From assembly GCA_900546215.1 (NCBI GenBank), contig URCD01000038.1, positions 1-19,781 on the forward strand: a stretch of 19,781 nt of DNA. The letters are read 5' to 3'. This DNA is from an uncultured Eubacteriales bacterium (GTDB taxonomy: Bacteria > Bacillota > Clostridia > Lachnospirales > Anaerotignaceae). The notes beneath the pieces were generated by a model, which ran no database searches, was not told the origin of the DNA, and worked only from the letters and a program-made list of their open reading frames with translations. The translations under genes and the position numbers were made by a program. Positions 7,236 to 13,668 of this stretch are shown here, in pieces. The stretch's first letter is position 1. Each line of letters begins with the position of its first letter.

Positions 7236-7741
7236 TCCCTCAGCCCTTCCAAAAGCTTAACCGTCATTCTGTGTTCCTCTAAGTTTACATCAAGTATACA
7301 CTGCTTAATTGCCGGAATAAGCAGTTCCTTCTGGCCCTCCGAAGTTATTCCGTATACGTCATTAGCTCCGGTTGTATATACCTCATTAAGCTTGCCAAGA
7401 TATTCCCCCTCTTGCGTATAAACGTCCATATTATACAAATCCCTTGTATAGTACTCGTCTTTATCAAGAGGAAGGGCCTTTTCAGCAGGAATTAAAATTC
7501 TTCCGTTTTTAAAGCCCTCTACCTGGTTTATATCATTATATTCTTCAAGTGTAAGCAGCACAAGGTTCTTATGGTAGCCAACTTTAGCAATCTTACAAAC
7601 TTTTTTTTCATTTTTAACCTCAAGTATTATTTCCTTAAGCAATTCAAAGCGTTCGGGCACGTCGGTCGTGGGGAAAATTTTCAGCGTTCCCTTTATTCCA
7701 TGCGTCCCCGCGATTTTTCCGATTTCAAAATAGTTGTCCAT
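7232..7741 (-). CDS. rimM: 16S rRNA processing protein RimM
   Basis: RimM helps mature the 3' domain of 16S rRNA and binds protein S19 during 30S assembly. The 169-residue protein starts MDNYFEIGKIAGTHGIKGTLKI, the family signature for the N-terminal RimM domain. A C-terminal PRC-barrel begins around residue 97 (YYTRDLYNMDVYT) and ends with ELLIPAIKQCILDVN. The ATG at 7739-7741 has a GGAG element about 7 bases upstream. The stop overlaps the trmD start by four bases. An intrinsic-terminator-like hairpin stands just upstream, so this gene is partly insulated from rpsP-khpA. Confidence 0.97.
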   Translation of the reverse strand: MDNYFEIGKIAGTHGIKGTLKIFPTTDVPERFELLKEIILEVKNEKKVCKIAKVGYHKNLVLLTLEEYNDINQVEGFKNGRILIPAEKALPLDKDEYYTRDLYNMDVYTQEGEYLGKLNEVYTTGANDVYGITSEGQKELLIPAIKQCILDVNLEEHRMTVKLLEGLRE

Positions 7742-7761
7742 ATATTACGCTCCTGTATTTT

Positions 7762-7785
7762 AAAAAAGTTAGGTTTTCACCTAAC
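7762..7785 (-). terminator. Terminator/attenuator hairpin in the rimM leader
   Basis: On the minus strand a 7-bp stem (GTTAGGT/ACCTAAC, 7768-7774 with 7779-7785) with a 4-base loop is followed by six U residues (7762-7767). It ends about 20 bases before the rimM start. A TTGACA hexamer (7790-7795) lies immediately upstream but has only a poor -10 (CTAACT) at 17 bp. The element could be a second terminator for khpA transcripts or an attenuator controlling rimM-trmD-nrdG-prfC. Confidence 0.65.
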
Positions 7786-7848
7786 ATAGTGTCAATATCA
7801 ATTAATTATTTCTATACGGCATTTATGCCGGTAAATATTCGTAAAACT

Positions 7849-7876
7849 CGAAAAAGTCCCATATAGGACTTTTTCG
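7849..7876 (-). terminator. Bidirectional-type terminator after khpA
   Basis: A perfect 11-bp inverted repeat (CGAAAAAGTCC with GGACTTTTTCG, 7849-7859 and 7866-7876) has a 6-base loop. The A/T-rich outer stem supplies a U tract on either strand. It begins nine bases past the khpA stop and most likely ends the ylxM-ffh-rpsP-khpA transcript. Confidence 0.8.
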
Positions 7877-7884
7877 AAAAGTTT

Positions 7885-8115
7885 TCACTGTACTATTTCC
7901 ACTACAATCCTTTTATCATCATGGATTGCCGCGGCTTTAACAACAGTTCTTATAGCCTTGGCAATTCTGCCCTGCTTGCCGATAACCTTACCCATATCAT
8001 CGGGAGCGACTTTAAGCTCAAGGATTATTGAGCGTTCGCCCTTAACCTCTGATACAGTTACCTGATCAGGATTATCAACAAGGTTCTTGGCTATAACTTC
8101 CAATAATTCCTTCAT
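7885..8115 (-). CDS. khpA: KH-domain RNA-binding protein KhpA
   Basis: This is a 76-residue single type-II KH domain. The RNA-contacting loop is GKQG (residues 46-49, in MGKVIGKQGRIAKAIR), and the C-terminal KRIVVEIVQ strand is typical. KhpA (YlqC) acts with KhpB/Jag as an RNA chaperone affecting cell division and elongation in Gram-positive bacteria. The ATG at 8113-8115 has a strong AGGAGGT ribosome binding site. It lies 19 bases downstream of rpsP, its usual neighbour, and is followed by terminators that separate it from rimM. Confidence 0.95.
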   Translation of the reverse strand: MKELLEVIAKNLVDNPDQVTVSEVKGERSIILELKVAPDDMGKVIGKQGRIAKAIRTVVKAAAIHDDKRIVVEIVQ

Positions 8116-8134
8116 AGCCGTACCTCCTACCGGA

Positions 8135-8377
8135 TTATTCGATAACGCCGGCTTTCTTTAATAAGGACTTAGCTGTATCTGAAAGCTGAGCGCCTTTAGA
8201 GATCCAGTCTTTAGCCTGCTCTGCATCAACCTTTAATACTGCGGGTTCCTTTGTAGGATCATAGTATCCGATTTCAGCTATAGACTTACCGTTTCTTGAT
8301 GTTCTCTGGTCTGCAACTACGATTCTATAGAAAGGTGCTTTTTTAGCTCCTAATCTTTTTAATCTGATTCTTACCAT
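8135..8377 (-). CDS. rpsP: 30S ribosomal protein S16
   Basis: Ribosomal protein S16 assembles early into the 30S subunit body. The 80-residue protein starts with the invariant MVRIRLKRLGAKKAPFYRIVVAD, followed by RNGKSIAEIGYYDP. The frame is open six codons further upstream, but that stretch contains the GGAGGTGA ribosome binding site. The correct start is therefore the ATG at 8375-8377. A candidate promoter lies just upstream in the ffh-rpsP gap, so rpsP-khpA can probably be expressed separately from ylxM-ffh. Confidence 0.98.
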   Translation of the reverse strand: MVRIRLKRLGAKKAPFYRIVVADQRTSRNGKSIAEIGYYDPTKEPAVLKVDAEQAKDWISKGAQLSDTAKSLLKKAGVIE

Positions 8378-8403
8378 TTGTACTTCACCTCCCATTTAAT
8401 ATT

Positions 8404-8432
8404 TATATAAACGCTGTTTGCGCATATAGCAA
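8404..8432 (-). promoter_or_regulatory. Candidate promoter of rpsP
   Basis: TTGCTA (8427-8432) and TATATA (8404-8409) are 17 bp apart on the minus strand, about 27 bases before the rpsP start. Both hexamers are imperfect. The 119-base gap between ffh and rpsP supports an internal promoter. I saw no strong terminator after ffh; only a weak AAGCC/GGCTT stem occurs there. Confidence 0.4.
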
Positions 8433-8496
8433 TTTACTTCTTATGACTCCCCAATTATTAAGCCTAAGCATCACGGCTTTAGAGGATAAGGTATGT

Positions 8497-9834
8497 TCAA
8501 CGGAAAAACGGCATTCTCATTTTTCCCTTTTTGCCCTTTGTCATGGAGTTCATTTGTTTCATCATTTTTTTCATATCTTCAAACTGCTTAAGAAGTCTGT
8601 TGACCTCTGCTATTGTTCTTCCGGAGCCGTTTGCAATACGCTTTTTTCTTGGTCCGTTGAGTATTGACGGATTCTGTCTTTCCTCTTTAGTCATAGACTG
8701 GATAATAGCCTCAATATGTGCCATATCCTTAGGATTTACCTCAACGTCATTGAGATTGTACTGGCTCATTCCAGGTATCATTCCCATTAAGTCTTTTAAG
8801 GGCCCCATCTTTTTAATCTGCTGCATCTGGTCAAGAAAATCTTCCAATGTAAAATCATTGTTTCTCATCTTTTGAGCCATTTCCATGGCCTGTTTCTCAT
8901 CATAGGCTTCCTGAGCCTTCTCAATCAGAGAAAGCACATCTCCCATTCCAAGAATTCTTGATGCCATACGGTCCGGATAGAAGGGCTCAAGGTCCTCCAT
9001 TTTTTCACCCATACCGATATATTTTATGGGCTTTCCGGTGACACTTCTTACAGAAAGCGCAGCTCCGCCTCTGGCGTCACCGTCAAGCTTTGTAAGTATT
9101 ATACCGTCAACCCCAAGCTGAGCATTAAAGCTCTCTGCAACGGTGACAGCGTCCTGACCTGTCATTGCGTCAACCACAAGAAGAATTTCCTGAGGTCTTA
9201 CCGCATCTTTTATATTTTTCAGCTCGTCCATAAGCTCTTCATTTATATGAAGGCGGCCGGCTGTGTCTATCAAAATTACATCATGCCTGTTTTTTTCGGC
9301 AAACTCAAGCGCAGCTTTAGATATATCTACCGGGCTGAGCTTATCGCCCATCTCAAATACAGGTATTCCATAGTTATTTCCAACGACCTGAAGCTGCTTT
9401 ATAGCCGCCGGCCTGTAAACGTCACAGGCAACAAGCAAAGGATTTTTTCCCTGCTTTTTAAGCAGTCCAGCAAGCTTTCCTGATGTCGTTGTTTTACCTG
9501 CGCCCTGAAGGCCGACCATCATATAAATTGTCGGCGGCTTACTCGAAAACGTAAGCTTACTCTGCGCGGAGCCCATAAGCTCTACAAGCTCTTCATTAAC
9601 AATCTTTATAACCTGCTGTCCAGGTGTAAGGCTTTCAAGTACCTCAGCACCGACAGCTCTCTCATTTACTTTATTTACGAATTGTTTTACTATTTTATAG
9701 TTAACGTCCGCCTCAAGCAGGGCTATTTTAACCTCTCTCATGGCGTCCTTAACATCTTTTTCAGTAAGCTTGCCTTTGCTTCTAAGCTGCTTAAAAACAG
9801 ACTGCAGCTTTTCTGACAAATTTTCAAAAGCCAT
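8497..9834 (-). CDS. ffh: Signal recognition particle protein Ffh (SRP54)
   Basis: Ffh binds signal sequences as they leave the ribosome and delivers ribosomes to FtsY at the membrane. The 445-residue protein has an N domain (about 1-95) and a GTPase G domain. The G motifs are GLQGAGKTT (108-116), DVYRPAA (138-144), DTAGR (190-194) and TKLDGDARGG (248-257). A methionine-rich M domain occupies roughly 320-445 (KKMMKQMNSM near the end), binding SRP RNA and signal peptides. The ATG at 9832-9834 has AAGGAG upstream. It follows ylxM by 42 bases, as in many Firmicutes. The SRP RNA gene is not in this window. Confidence 0.98.
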   Translation of the reverse strand: MAFENLSEKLQSVFKQLRSKGKLTEKDVKDAMREVKIALLEADVNYKIVKQFVNKVNERAVGAEVLESLTPGQQVIKIVNEELVELMGSAQSKLTFSSKPPTIYMMVGLQGAGKTTTSGKLAGLLKKQGKNPLLVACDVYRPAAIKQLQVVGNNYGIPVFEMGDKLSPVDISKAALEFAEKNRHDVILIDTAGRLHINEELMDELKNIKDAVRPQEILLVVDAMTGQDAVTVAESFNAQLGVDGIILTKLDGDARGGAALSVRSVTGKPIKYIGMGEKMEDLEPFYPDRMASRILGMGDVLSLIEKAQEAYDEKQAMEMAQKMRNNDFTLEDFLDQMQQIKKMGPLKDLMGMIPGMSQYNLNDVEVNPKDMAHIEAIIQSMTKEERQNPSILNGPRKKRIANGSGRTIAEVNRLLKQFEDMKKMMKQMNSMTKGKKGKMRMPFFR

Positions 9835-9876
9835 ATTCTATGCTCCTTTATGATAAGGTAACCTTTATTTTAAAAC

Positions 9877-10230
9877 TCACTGTTCTGTTATTTCGTCAAC
9901 AGCTTTTCTTATTTGCTCCGCAATTTTTAGTGCTTCTTCTGAAAGCTTATTATTTTTCTCCAGCTCATCAATCAAATTTCTAATTCTGCCGGCGGAGTTC
10001 TTATTTTCAATGAACCGCTCCACAAGCGTCAGTTTATCTTCATAATCCGCAAGTATCTTTTCAGTTCTTTTAAGCTGGTCTCTTACTGCCTGACGGCTAA
10101 TTTCAAGCTCGCCCGCTATCTCTGAAAGCGACATATCGTTCTGATAAAAAAGCTCATATATCTCCTTCTGTTTATCAGTAAGAAGTTCTCCATAAAAATC
10201 ATATAGAAGGGTAGTCTTTAAAATATCCAC
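9877..10230 (-). CDS. ylxM: YlxM/p13-like SRP-associated DNA-binding protein (UPF0122)
   Basis: A 117-residue protein with the family opening ILKTTLLYDFYGELLTDKQ and a sigma-70 region-4-like helix-turn-helix (LSEIAGELEISRQAVRDQLKRTE, about residues 35-57). A helical charged tail follows. YlxM proteins are encoded with ffh in Firmicutes and are reported to modulate SRP GTPase activity in streptococci. The frame is open to a GTG at 10239, but that codon abuts the AGGGGAG sequence. The GTG at 10228-10230 has this ribosome binding site about eight bases away and matches the family start, so I chose it. It is the first gene of ylxM-ffh-rpsP-khpA and has an unusual palindrome-flanked promoter that it might itself recognise (inference). 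Confidence 0.93.
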   Translation of the reverse strand: MDILKTTLLYDFYGELLTDKQKEIYELFYQNDMSLSEIAGELEISRQAVRDQLKRTEKILADYEDKLTLVERFIENKNSAGRIRNLIDELEKNNKLSEEALKIAEQIRKAVDEITEQ

Positions 10231-10245
10231 AATACTCACTCCCCT

Positions 10246-10265
10246 GTAAAGTATTTTTACTTTAC
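10246..10265 (-). repeat. 20-bp palindrome, copy A (downstream of ylxM promoter)
   Basis: GTAAAGTAAAAATACTTTAC (minus strand) is a perfect 8-bp inverted repeat with a 4-base centre. It covers about +1 to +20 of the predicted ylxM transcript and ends just before the ribosome binding site. It may be a protein operator or may fold as an mRNA hairpin. A second copy lies exactly 51 bp away. Confidence 0.8.
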
Positions 10266-10272
10266 TTGTGAT

Positions 10273-10301
10273 ATTCTAATACATACCATCTTATTTGTCA
10301 A
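10273..10301 (-). promoter_or_regulatory. Promoter of the ylxM-ffh operon
   Basis: A perfect TTGACA (10296-10301) and a TAGAAT (10273-10278) are separated by exactly 17 bp on the minus strand, 43 bases before the ylxM start. The -35 is embedded in palindrome copy B and the predicted start site touches copy A. A factor bound to both would be well placed to block RNA polymerase. Confidence 0.85.
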
Positions 10302-10316
10302 GTATTTTTACTTTAC
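10297..10316 (-). repeat. 20-bp palindrome, copy B (overlapping ylxM -35)
   Basis: GTAAAGTAAAAATACTTGAC (minus strand) matches copy A at 19 of 20 positions. The one difference creates the GAC of the -35 hexamer. The two copies are 51 bp apart, close to five turns of B-form DNA, so they face the same side of the helix. Confidence 0.8.
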
Positions 10317-10352
10317 AGATAAAACTTATACATTTGTCTTTCCTTAAAATAC

Positions 10353-10387
10353 AAAAACACCGGGCAAGGAGGCCGCCCGATGTTTTT
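10353..10387 (-). terminator. Terminator after the putative anti-sigma gene
   Basis: A stem of about 13 bp (AAAAACACCGGGC paired with GCCCGATGTTTTT, with one G-T-type mismatch) has a 9-base loop and T-rich ends on both strands. It lies 13 bases past the stop of the gene to its right and just upstream of the ylxM control region, so it insulates the two operons. Confidence 0.88.
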
Positions 10388-10399
10388 ACGATATATTCA

Positions 10400-11302
10400 T
10401 TAAGCTTGTTCAATAATTAATTCACCGTCATATTCATCAATTATAAAATCATTGTCTCCAACTGAGGCATTATTGTTCCCAGTATTATTGTCTCCTTCAA
10501 ACATACTATTTATTTCTTTGATATACTTATCGGCTTCGTCCCTGTCTGCCCTGGACTTATCAAGCGGAAGCTCAAAAAGTGCGTTTAATCCATCATAATT
10601 ATTGTTTCTGGTTATATCGCCGGTCTTTTCATCATAATTGTATGCGTTTATATCATATGTCATTGATGTGCTTACACAAAGATATGCTCCTCTGTCCGCA
10701 AACATTTCCACATTATCACATTCAGCCAATCTGTAGAGTATACCGTCCTTCACTATATCTGTATACCCTCCGTTCATCGTAAACGCGTTGAATTGGACAG
10801 GATTTAAACCTTTTATAAGCGGTGAGACTAAAAAAGATACTTCACCATAATTGTCGTCACTTGCAGACGGCATTGGCGTTCCGTCAGATTTTTCAATAGC
10901 TGTTACGGCATATGTTCTGTCCTCAAGCTCAACTCCATCGGCCGATGCTGTAAAATCGCTTAACCCACTCCCTGATATTACCCCTAAGAAAGTTACTCTG
11001 TAGCCGCCGTATTCCTGTGTTTCATTTACTTCGACTGCGTCCTTAGACTCAAATGCCCTGGCAAGTGAATTATCAGACACACTTTGGGCTATTTCTTTCG
11101 GCGCCAAATATCTTATTGCCGCTGCCGCAGTGGCGGCGCAGGCTATTACAGCTGCCGCAGTTATAATAAAAATTCTTTTTTTACGTAATTTCATATTTTC
11201 ATTCTCCTTTGCTCTCAATAAAATTTTATTGTTGAGCTCTTCTGATGGCTCAGCTGTTGGAGAAAGGGCCTGCCGCAAAATTTTATCTATATTTTTATCC
11301 AT
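10400..11302 (-). CDS. Putative anti-sigma factor, single-pass membrane protein
   Basis: This 300-residue protein has a short charged cytoplasmic N-terminus (about 1-42, ending KLRKKR). A single transmembrane helix follows at about 43-63 (IFIITAAAVIACAATAAAAI). The large extracytoplasmic domain (64-300) has an Asn/Asp-rich tail. The start overlaps the ECF sigma gene stop by eight bases, the usual arrangement for a cognate sigma/anti-sigma pair; that overlap plus the topology is the basis for the call. No HxxxCxxC zinc motif of ZAS-type anti-sigma factors is present, so any binding surface must differ. The outer domain resembles RsiV/DUF4179-like sensors in layout only, and I cannot assign a ligand. 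A terminator follows directly. Confidence 0.7.
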   Translation of the reverse strand: MDKNIDKILRQALSPTAEPSEELNNKILLRAKENENMKLRKKRIFIITAAAVIACAATAAAAIRYLAPKEIAQSVSDNSLARAFESKDAVEVNETQEYGGYRVTFLGVISGSGLSDFTASADGVELEDRTYAVTAIEKSDGTPMPSASDDNYGEVSFLVSPLIKGLNPVQFNAFTMNGGYTDIVKDGILYRLAECDNVEMFADRGAYLCVSTSMTYDINAYNYDEKTGDITRNNNYDGLNALFELPLDKSRADRDEADKYIKEINSMFEGDNNTGNNNASVGDNDFIIDEYDGELIIEQA

Positions 11303-11795
11303 TAATATCGGCCTCCAATTTTTCCTTTAAAACTTTTCTGGCTTTATAAAGACGGCTTTTAACCGTTCCTTCCGGTACACCCATAATTTTTGCTATTTCA
11401 TCTATACTCAAATCGGCGGAATAATAAAGTAAAATAACTGTTCTAAGCGGTTCTTTAAGGCTGTTGACAGCCTTAAGCACTGTTTTTTTCTCTTCTTTTA
11501 TAAGATACTCGCTTTCGGGAGTCACAGCTGTACTTAAATCCTCAGACAAATCATCCTGAGGTACCAGCCGGTGCCGCCACGCTGCTTTCCTCCTTTTATT
11601 CTGCCAAAGCCTAAGGGCGGAGCCCATAAGAAAACTCTTCGGATTTCCTGAATCAGAAACCTTGTCCATGACCTTTAAAAATACATCCTGATACAGGTCA
11701 TCGGCCTCATTTTTAGACATAGTAAGATGCAGACAAAAATTATATATATCCCTGCCATATTCGGCTATAAGCCGTGAAATTTCTTCTGTATTCAT
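11295..11795 (-). CDS. ECF-type RNA polymerase sigma factor
   Basis: The 166-residue protein contains sigma region 2 (about residues 10-72: AEYGRDIYNFCLHLTMSKNE, then DDLYQDVFLKVM) and region 4 (about 104-160: PLRTVILLYYSADLSIDEIA, then GVPEGTVKSRLYKARKVL). The two are joined by a short acidic linker with no regions 1 or 3, which defines an ECF sigma factor. The ATG at 11793-11795 has a GGAGGT ribosome binding site seven bases upstream. It overlaps the following membrane protein gene, its probable regulator. Upstream lies a GTGAACCTT element followed by a TATAAG element, possibly an autoregulated promoter. Target genes cannot be read from the window; I did not find a convincing copy of that motif before the neighbouring SLH gene. 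Confidence 0.93.
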   Translation of the reverse strand: MNTEEISRLIAEYGRDIYNFCLHLTMSKNEADDLYQDVFLKVMDKVSDSGNPKSFLMGSALRLWQNKRRKAAWRHRLVPQDDLSEDLSTAVTPESEYLIKEEKKTVLKAVNSLKEPLRTVILLYYSADLSIDEIAKIMGVPEGTVKSRLYKARKVLKEKLEADING

Positions 11796-11832
11796 GTAAT
11801 ACCTCCGCTGCAGCGCTTTGTTTTGCCCTTCA

Positions 11833-11866
11833 CTTATATATTGTAATAACTTTTAATAAGGTTCAC
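11833..11866 (-). promoter_or_regulatory. Candidate ECF-type autoregulated promoter
   Basis: The minus strand carries GTGAACCTT (11858-11866) followed after about 17 bases by TATATAAG (11833-11840), roughly 40 bases before the sigma start codon. An AACC-containing -35 is typical of ECF promoters and differs from TTGACA. The assignment rests on motif appearance and position only. Confidence 0.35.
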
Positions 11867-11873
11867 TTACTTC

Positions 11874-11902
11874 AAAAAAATCCGGTGAATTTATCACCGG
11901 AT
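11874..11902 (-). terminator. Terminator after the SLH-lipoprotein pair
   Basis: A perfect 9-bp stem (ATCCGGTGA with TCACCGGAT, 11880-11888 and 11894-11902) with a 5-base loop is followed on the minus strand by a run of U residues (11874-11880). It begins eight bases past the lipoprotein gene stop. Confidence 0.92.
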
Positions 11903-11909
11903 TTAAATA

Positions 11910-12410
11910 TTAGTTTAAAATACAGTCTGACATTTCAAACTCAACCCATTTTCTCCTTACTGTTGGGTCTACGTCAGTATAAAGCGTTATATTTCCGTTT
12001 TCGTCTACAACCGCTTTTATTTCCATATTCATTTCTATAGGCTCAAGATACGCTTTGTAATATACTTTATAGTTTGGGTCATTTGTTTCCTTGGCCTTTC
12101 TTATATACTCAACAGTGTCTGGGTCCTTATCAAAGTTTTTGTAAATAACTTTATAATTAAACAGCGCCTCAGTCAGCTTTTCGTCAGTATCTTCCTTATA
12201 ATTGGTAATTCGGTAGTCTATCAGTTCATAATATGGAGAAAATGTGTCTACCACCTCATCCCACATATATTCCTTTAGCATTTCGTAGATCTCATTTCCC
12301 TTATCTTCCATTGTTTCAGAACTCACATGAATTTCATTTTCAGTATCCGGTGCAGTTTTGCAGCCGGTCAGGAATGTCATGCAAAATATTATTATTACAA
12401 TATTTTTCAT
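11910..12410 (-). CDS. Hypothetical lipoprotein
   Basis: The 166-residue protein starts with a lipoprotein signal peptide, MKNIVIIIFCMTFLTGC, with the lipobox LTGC ending at Cys17. It should therefore be lipid-anchored on the outer face of the membrane. The mature part is acidic and mixed alpha/beta, with no motif I recognise (for example ALFNYKVIYKNFDKDPDTVE and IEMNMEIKAVVDENGNITLY). The latter region resembles a small extracellular beta domain. The start ATGA overlaps the stop of the SLH protein gene by four bases, implying translational coupling and a shared role at the cell surface. A terminator follows. Confidence 0.8.
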   Translation of the reverse strand: MKNIVIIIFCMTFLTGCKTAPDTENEIHVSSETMEDKGNEIYEMLKEYMWDEVVDTFSPYYELIDYRITNYKEDTDEKLTEALFNYKVIYKNFDKDPDTVEYIRKAKETNDPNYKVYYKAYLEPIEMNMEIKAVVDENGNITLYTDVDPTVRRKWVEFEMSDCILN

Positions 12411-13423
12411 GCTGCCTCCTCCTTTGAATTAGCTATTGAAAACTGTACAGCTGAATACTCAGTTCCTTTTTCAATTCCAACACCGTTAACCGAAAAGCTG
12501 TAAACAAGCCTGTATTCTCCATCTTCAAGCTCATTGAAAAAATCTCCAAGGTTTACTTTTCTCTCGCTGCTGCTGTCTGCCTTAAGCTGATATCCGATAT
12601 CCTCTACTCCGCCCTTATCCGGGTTAATAACGATCCATTCGCCATTAACCTTCTTCTCAAGCTGGAAATCAAGTGGATTATATATGTAAAGTGCCCCTGG
12701 TTCCTCGCTGAACCTGGTAAAGTTTAACCTGACATCGCTCTTAATTGTAATGTCTTCTTCGTTAAGAACATCAACCTTAACATTTTTTGATAAATTATCG
12801 TCTGTAATCTGGGACTTAAGCTGATGTCCAGGAATTTTATCCCCCACCGCTTCTTCGGCTTTATAAATCATAGTTATAAACTCTACCTTAGAAACCTCTT
12901 TTTTAGGTTTAAATGTGTTATCGTCATAACCGGAAATAACGCCTTTGCCAGTAAGCGCACTTACATTGCCTGCTGCATAATCCGATATATCGTTTTTATC
13001 AGAAAAATCAAGTTCCTTGTCTTCATCTTTAAATCCATATGTCCTTACAATAAATGCTGTTGCCTGTTCTCTTGTAAGTACGTCCTCCGGATTGGCTTCA
13101 AGCTTTCCGTCTGCCGCCGCGCTTCCTTCATAAATGCCTGCGTAGTAAAGATTTATTATATCGTCGCTCCAGCTTTCTGACAAATCTAAGTCCTCGAAGG
13201 GATTATCTATAAAGTAATATTTTCCGATATTTGCGGCTTTGTTAAGCATTTTCGCCATTTCGCCTCTTGTAAGAAGTCCTTCTGTGTCATAATCTTCATA
13301 GATTATTCCTTTTTCAGTACAGTAAGCTACAGCCTCATCATACCACTGTGTCCCAAAAGCTGTTATAGGAAGCATTGAAAGTACCGCAGCACAAGCTAAA
13401 ATTCTCATATATGTTTTTTTCAT
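12407..13423 (-). CDS. SLH-domain exported protein with C-terminal Ig-like domain
   Basis: The 338-residue protein has a signal peptide (about 1-24, MKKTYMRILACAAVLSMLPI then TAFG). Three S-layer-homology repeats follow, at about 26-65 (WYDEAVAYCTEKGI, LTRGEMAKML), 75-130 (LTREQATAFIVRTYGF) and 138-192 (GVISGYDDNTFKPKKEVSKV). SLH domains bind pyruvylated secondary cell-wall polymers, so the protein is expected at the cell surface. The C-terminal region (about 206-335) has the pattern of a bacterial Ig-like domain (GALYIYNPLDFQLEKKVNGE, then DGEYRLVYSF). Protein and domain order are clear, but no enzymatic part is present. The ATG at 13421-13423 has a GGAGGG site. The gene is coupled to a downstream lipoprotein. 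Confidence 0.9.
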   Translation of the reverse strand: MKKTYMRILACAAVLSMLPITAFGTQWYDEAVAYCTEKGIIYEDYDTEGLLTRGEMAKMLNKAANIGKYYFIDNPFEDLDLSESWSDDIINLYYAGIYEGSAAADGKLEANPEDVLTREQATAFIVRTYGFKDEDKELDFSDKNDISDYAAGNVSALTGKGVISGYDDNTFKPKKEVSKVEFITMIYKAEEAVGDKIPGHQLKSQITDDNLSKNVKVDVLNEEDITIKSDVRLNFTRFSEEPGALYIYNPLDFQLEKKVNGEWIVINPDKGGVEDIGYQLKADSSSERKVNLGDFFNELEDGEYRLVYSFSVNGVGIEKGTEYSAVQFSIANSKEEAA

Positions 13424-13668
13424 ATTAATCCCTCCTTATAAATCTAGAATAACTTATAAAATTAAAAAAATCTATAATTTATACTAATTGAAATAAAATT
13501 TTAAAAATTGCCTTTTTCCCTAAAAAGCATTCCTAAGGCTTTCTCTTAAGATAACACGTGATACCATAAATTTCTACAAAATATGAGAACTGTAATATAA
13601 CCTTAAACCCGATGAAATATTACTGAAATAAATGAAAAAGAGCTGAAATATTCAGCTCTTTTAATCAT
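13424..13668. other. AT-rich intergenic region upstream of the SLH gene
   Basis: This 245-base gap is the longest in the window. It contains the terminator of the permease gene at its right end and a very AT-rich stretch next to the SLH gene. A weak promoter candidate on the minus strand (TTGTAG, 17 bp, TGTTAT) lies around 13550-13580. I see no small gene, RNA gene or riboswitch-like structure in it. Confidence 0.5.
13636..13662 (-). terminator. Terminator after the TSUP permease gene
   Basis: A perfect 12-bp inverted repeat (AAAAGAGCTGAA with TTCAGCTCTTTT, 13636-13647 and 13651-13662) has a 3-base loop and T-rich ends on both strands. It is seven bases past the permease stop and closes the smc-ftsY operon. 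Confidence 0.88.

Noticed and set aside
7817..7830. CGGCA/TGCCG hairpin between khpA and rimM
   Set aside because: The stem is short and no U tract follows on either strand, so it is not called as a terminator.
8401..8496. Possible small RNA or SRP RNA in the ffh-rpsP gap
   Set aside because: It is only about 120 bases, with no extended helix or GGAA-type SRP Alu/S-domain motif. It holds a promoter at most.
12407..13423. Direct repeats in the SLH gene considered as a repeat element
   Set aside because: The three SLH repeats are divergent protein repeats, not DNA repeats.
13424..13668. Possible ECF-sigma target promoter before the SLH gene
   Set aside because: No GTGAACCTT-like element in the correct orientation was found, so co-regulation with the ECF sigma factor is not supported by sequence.
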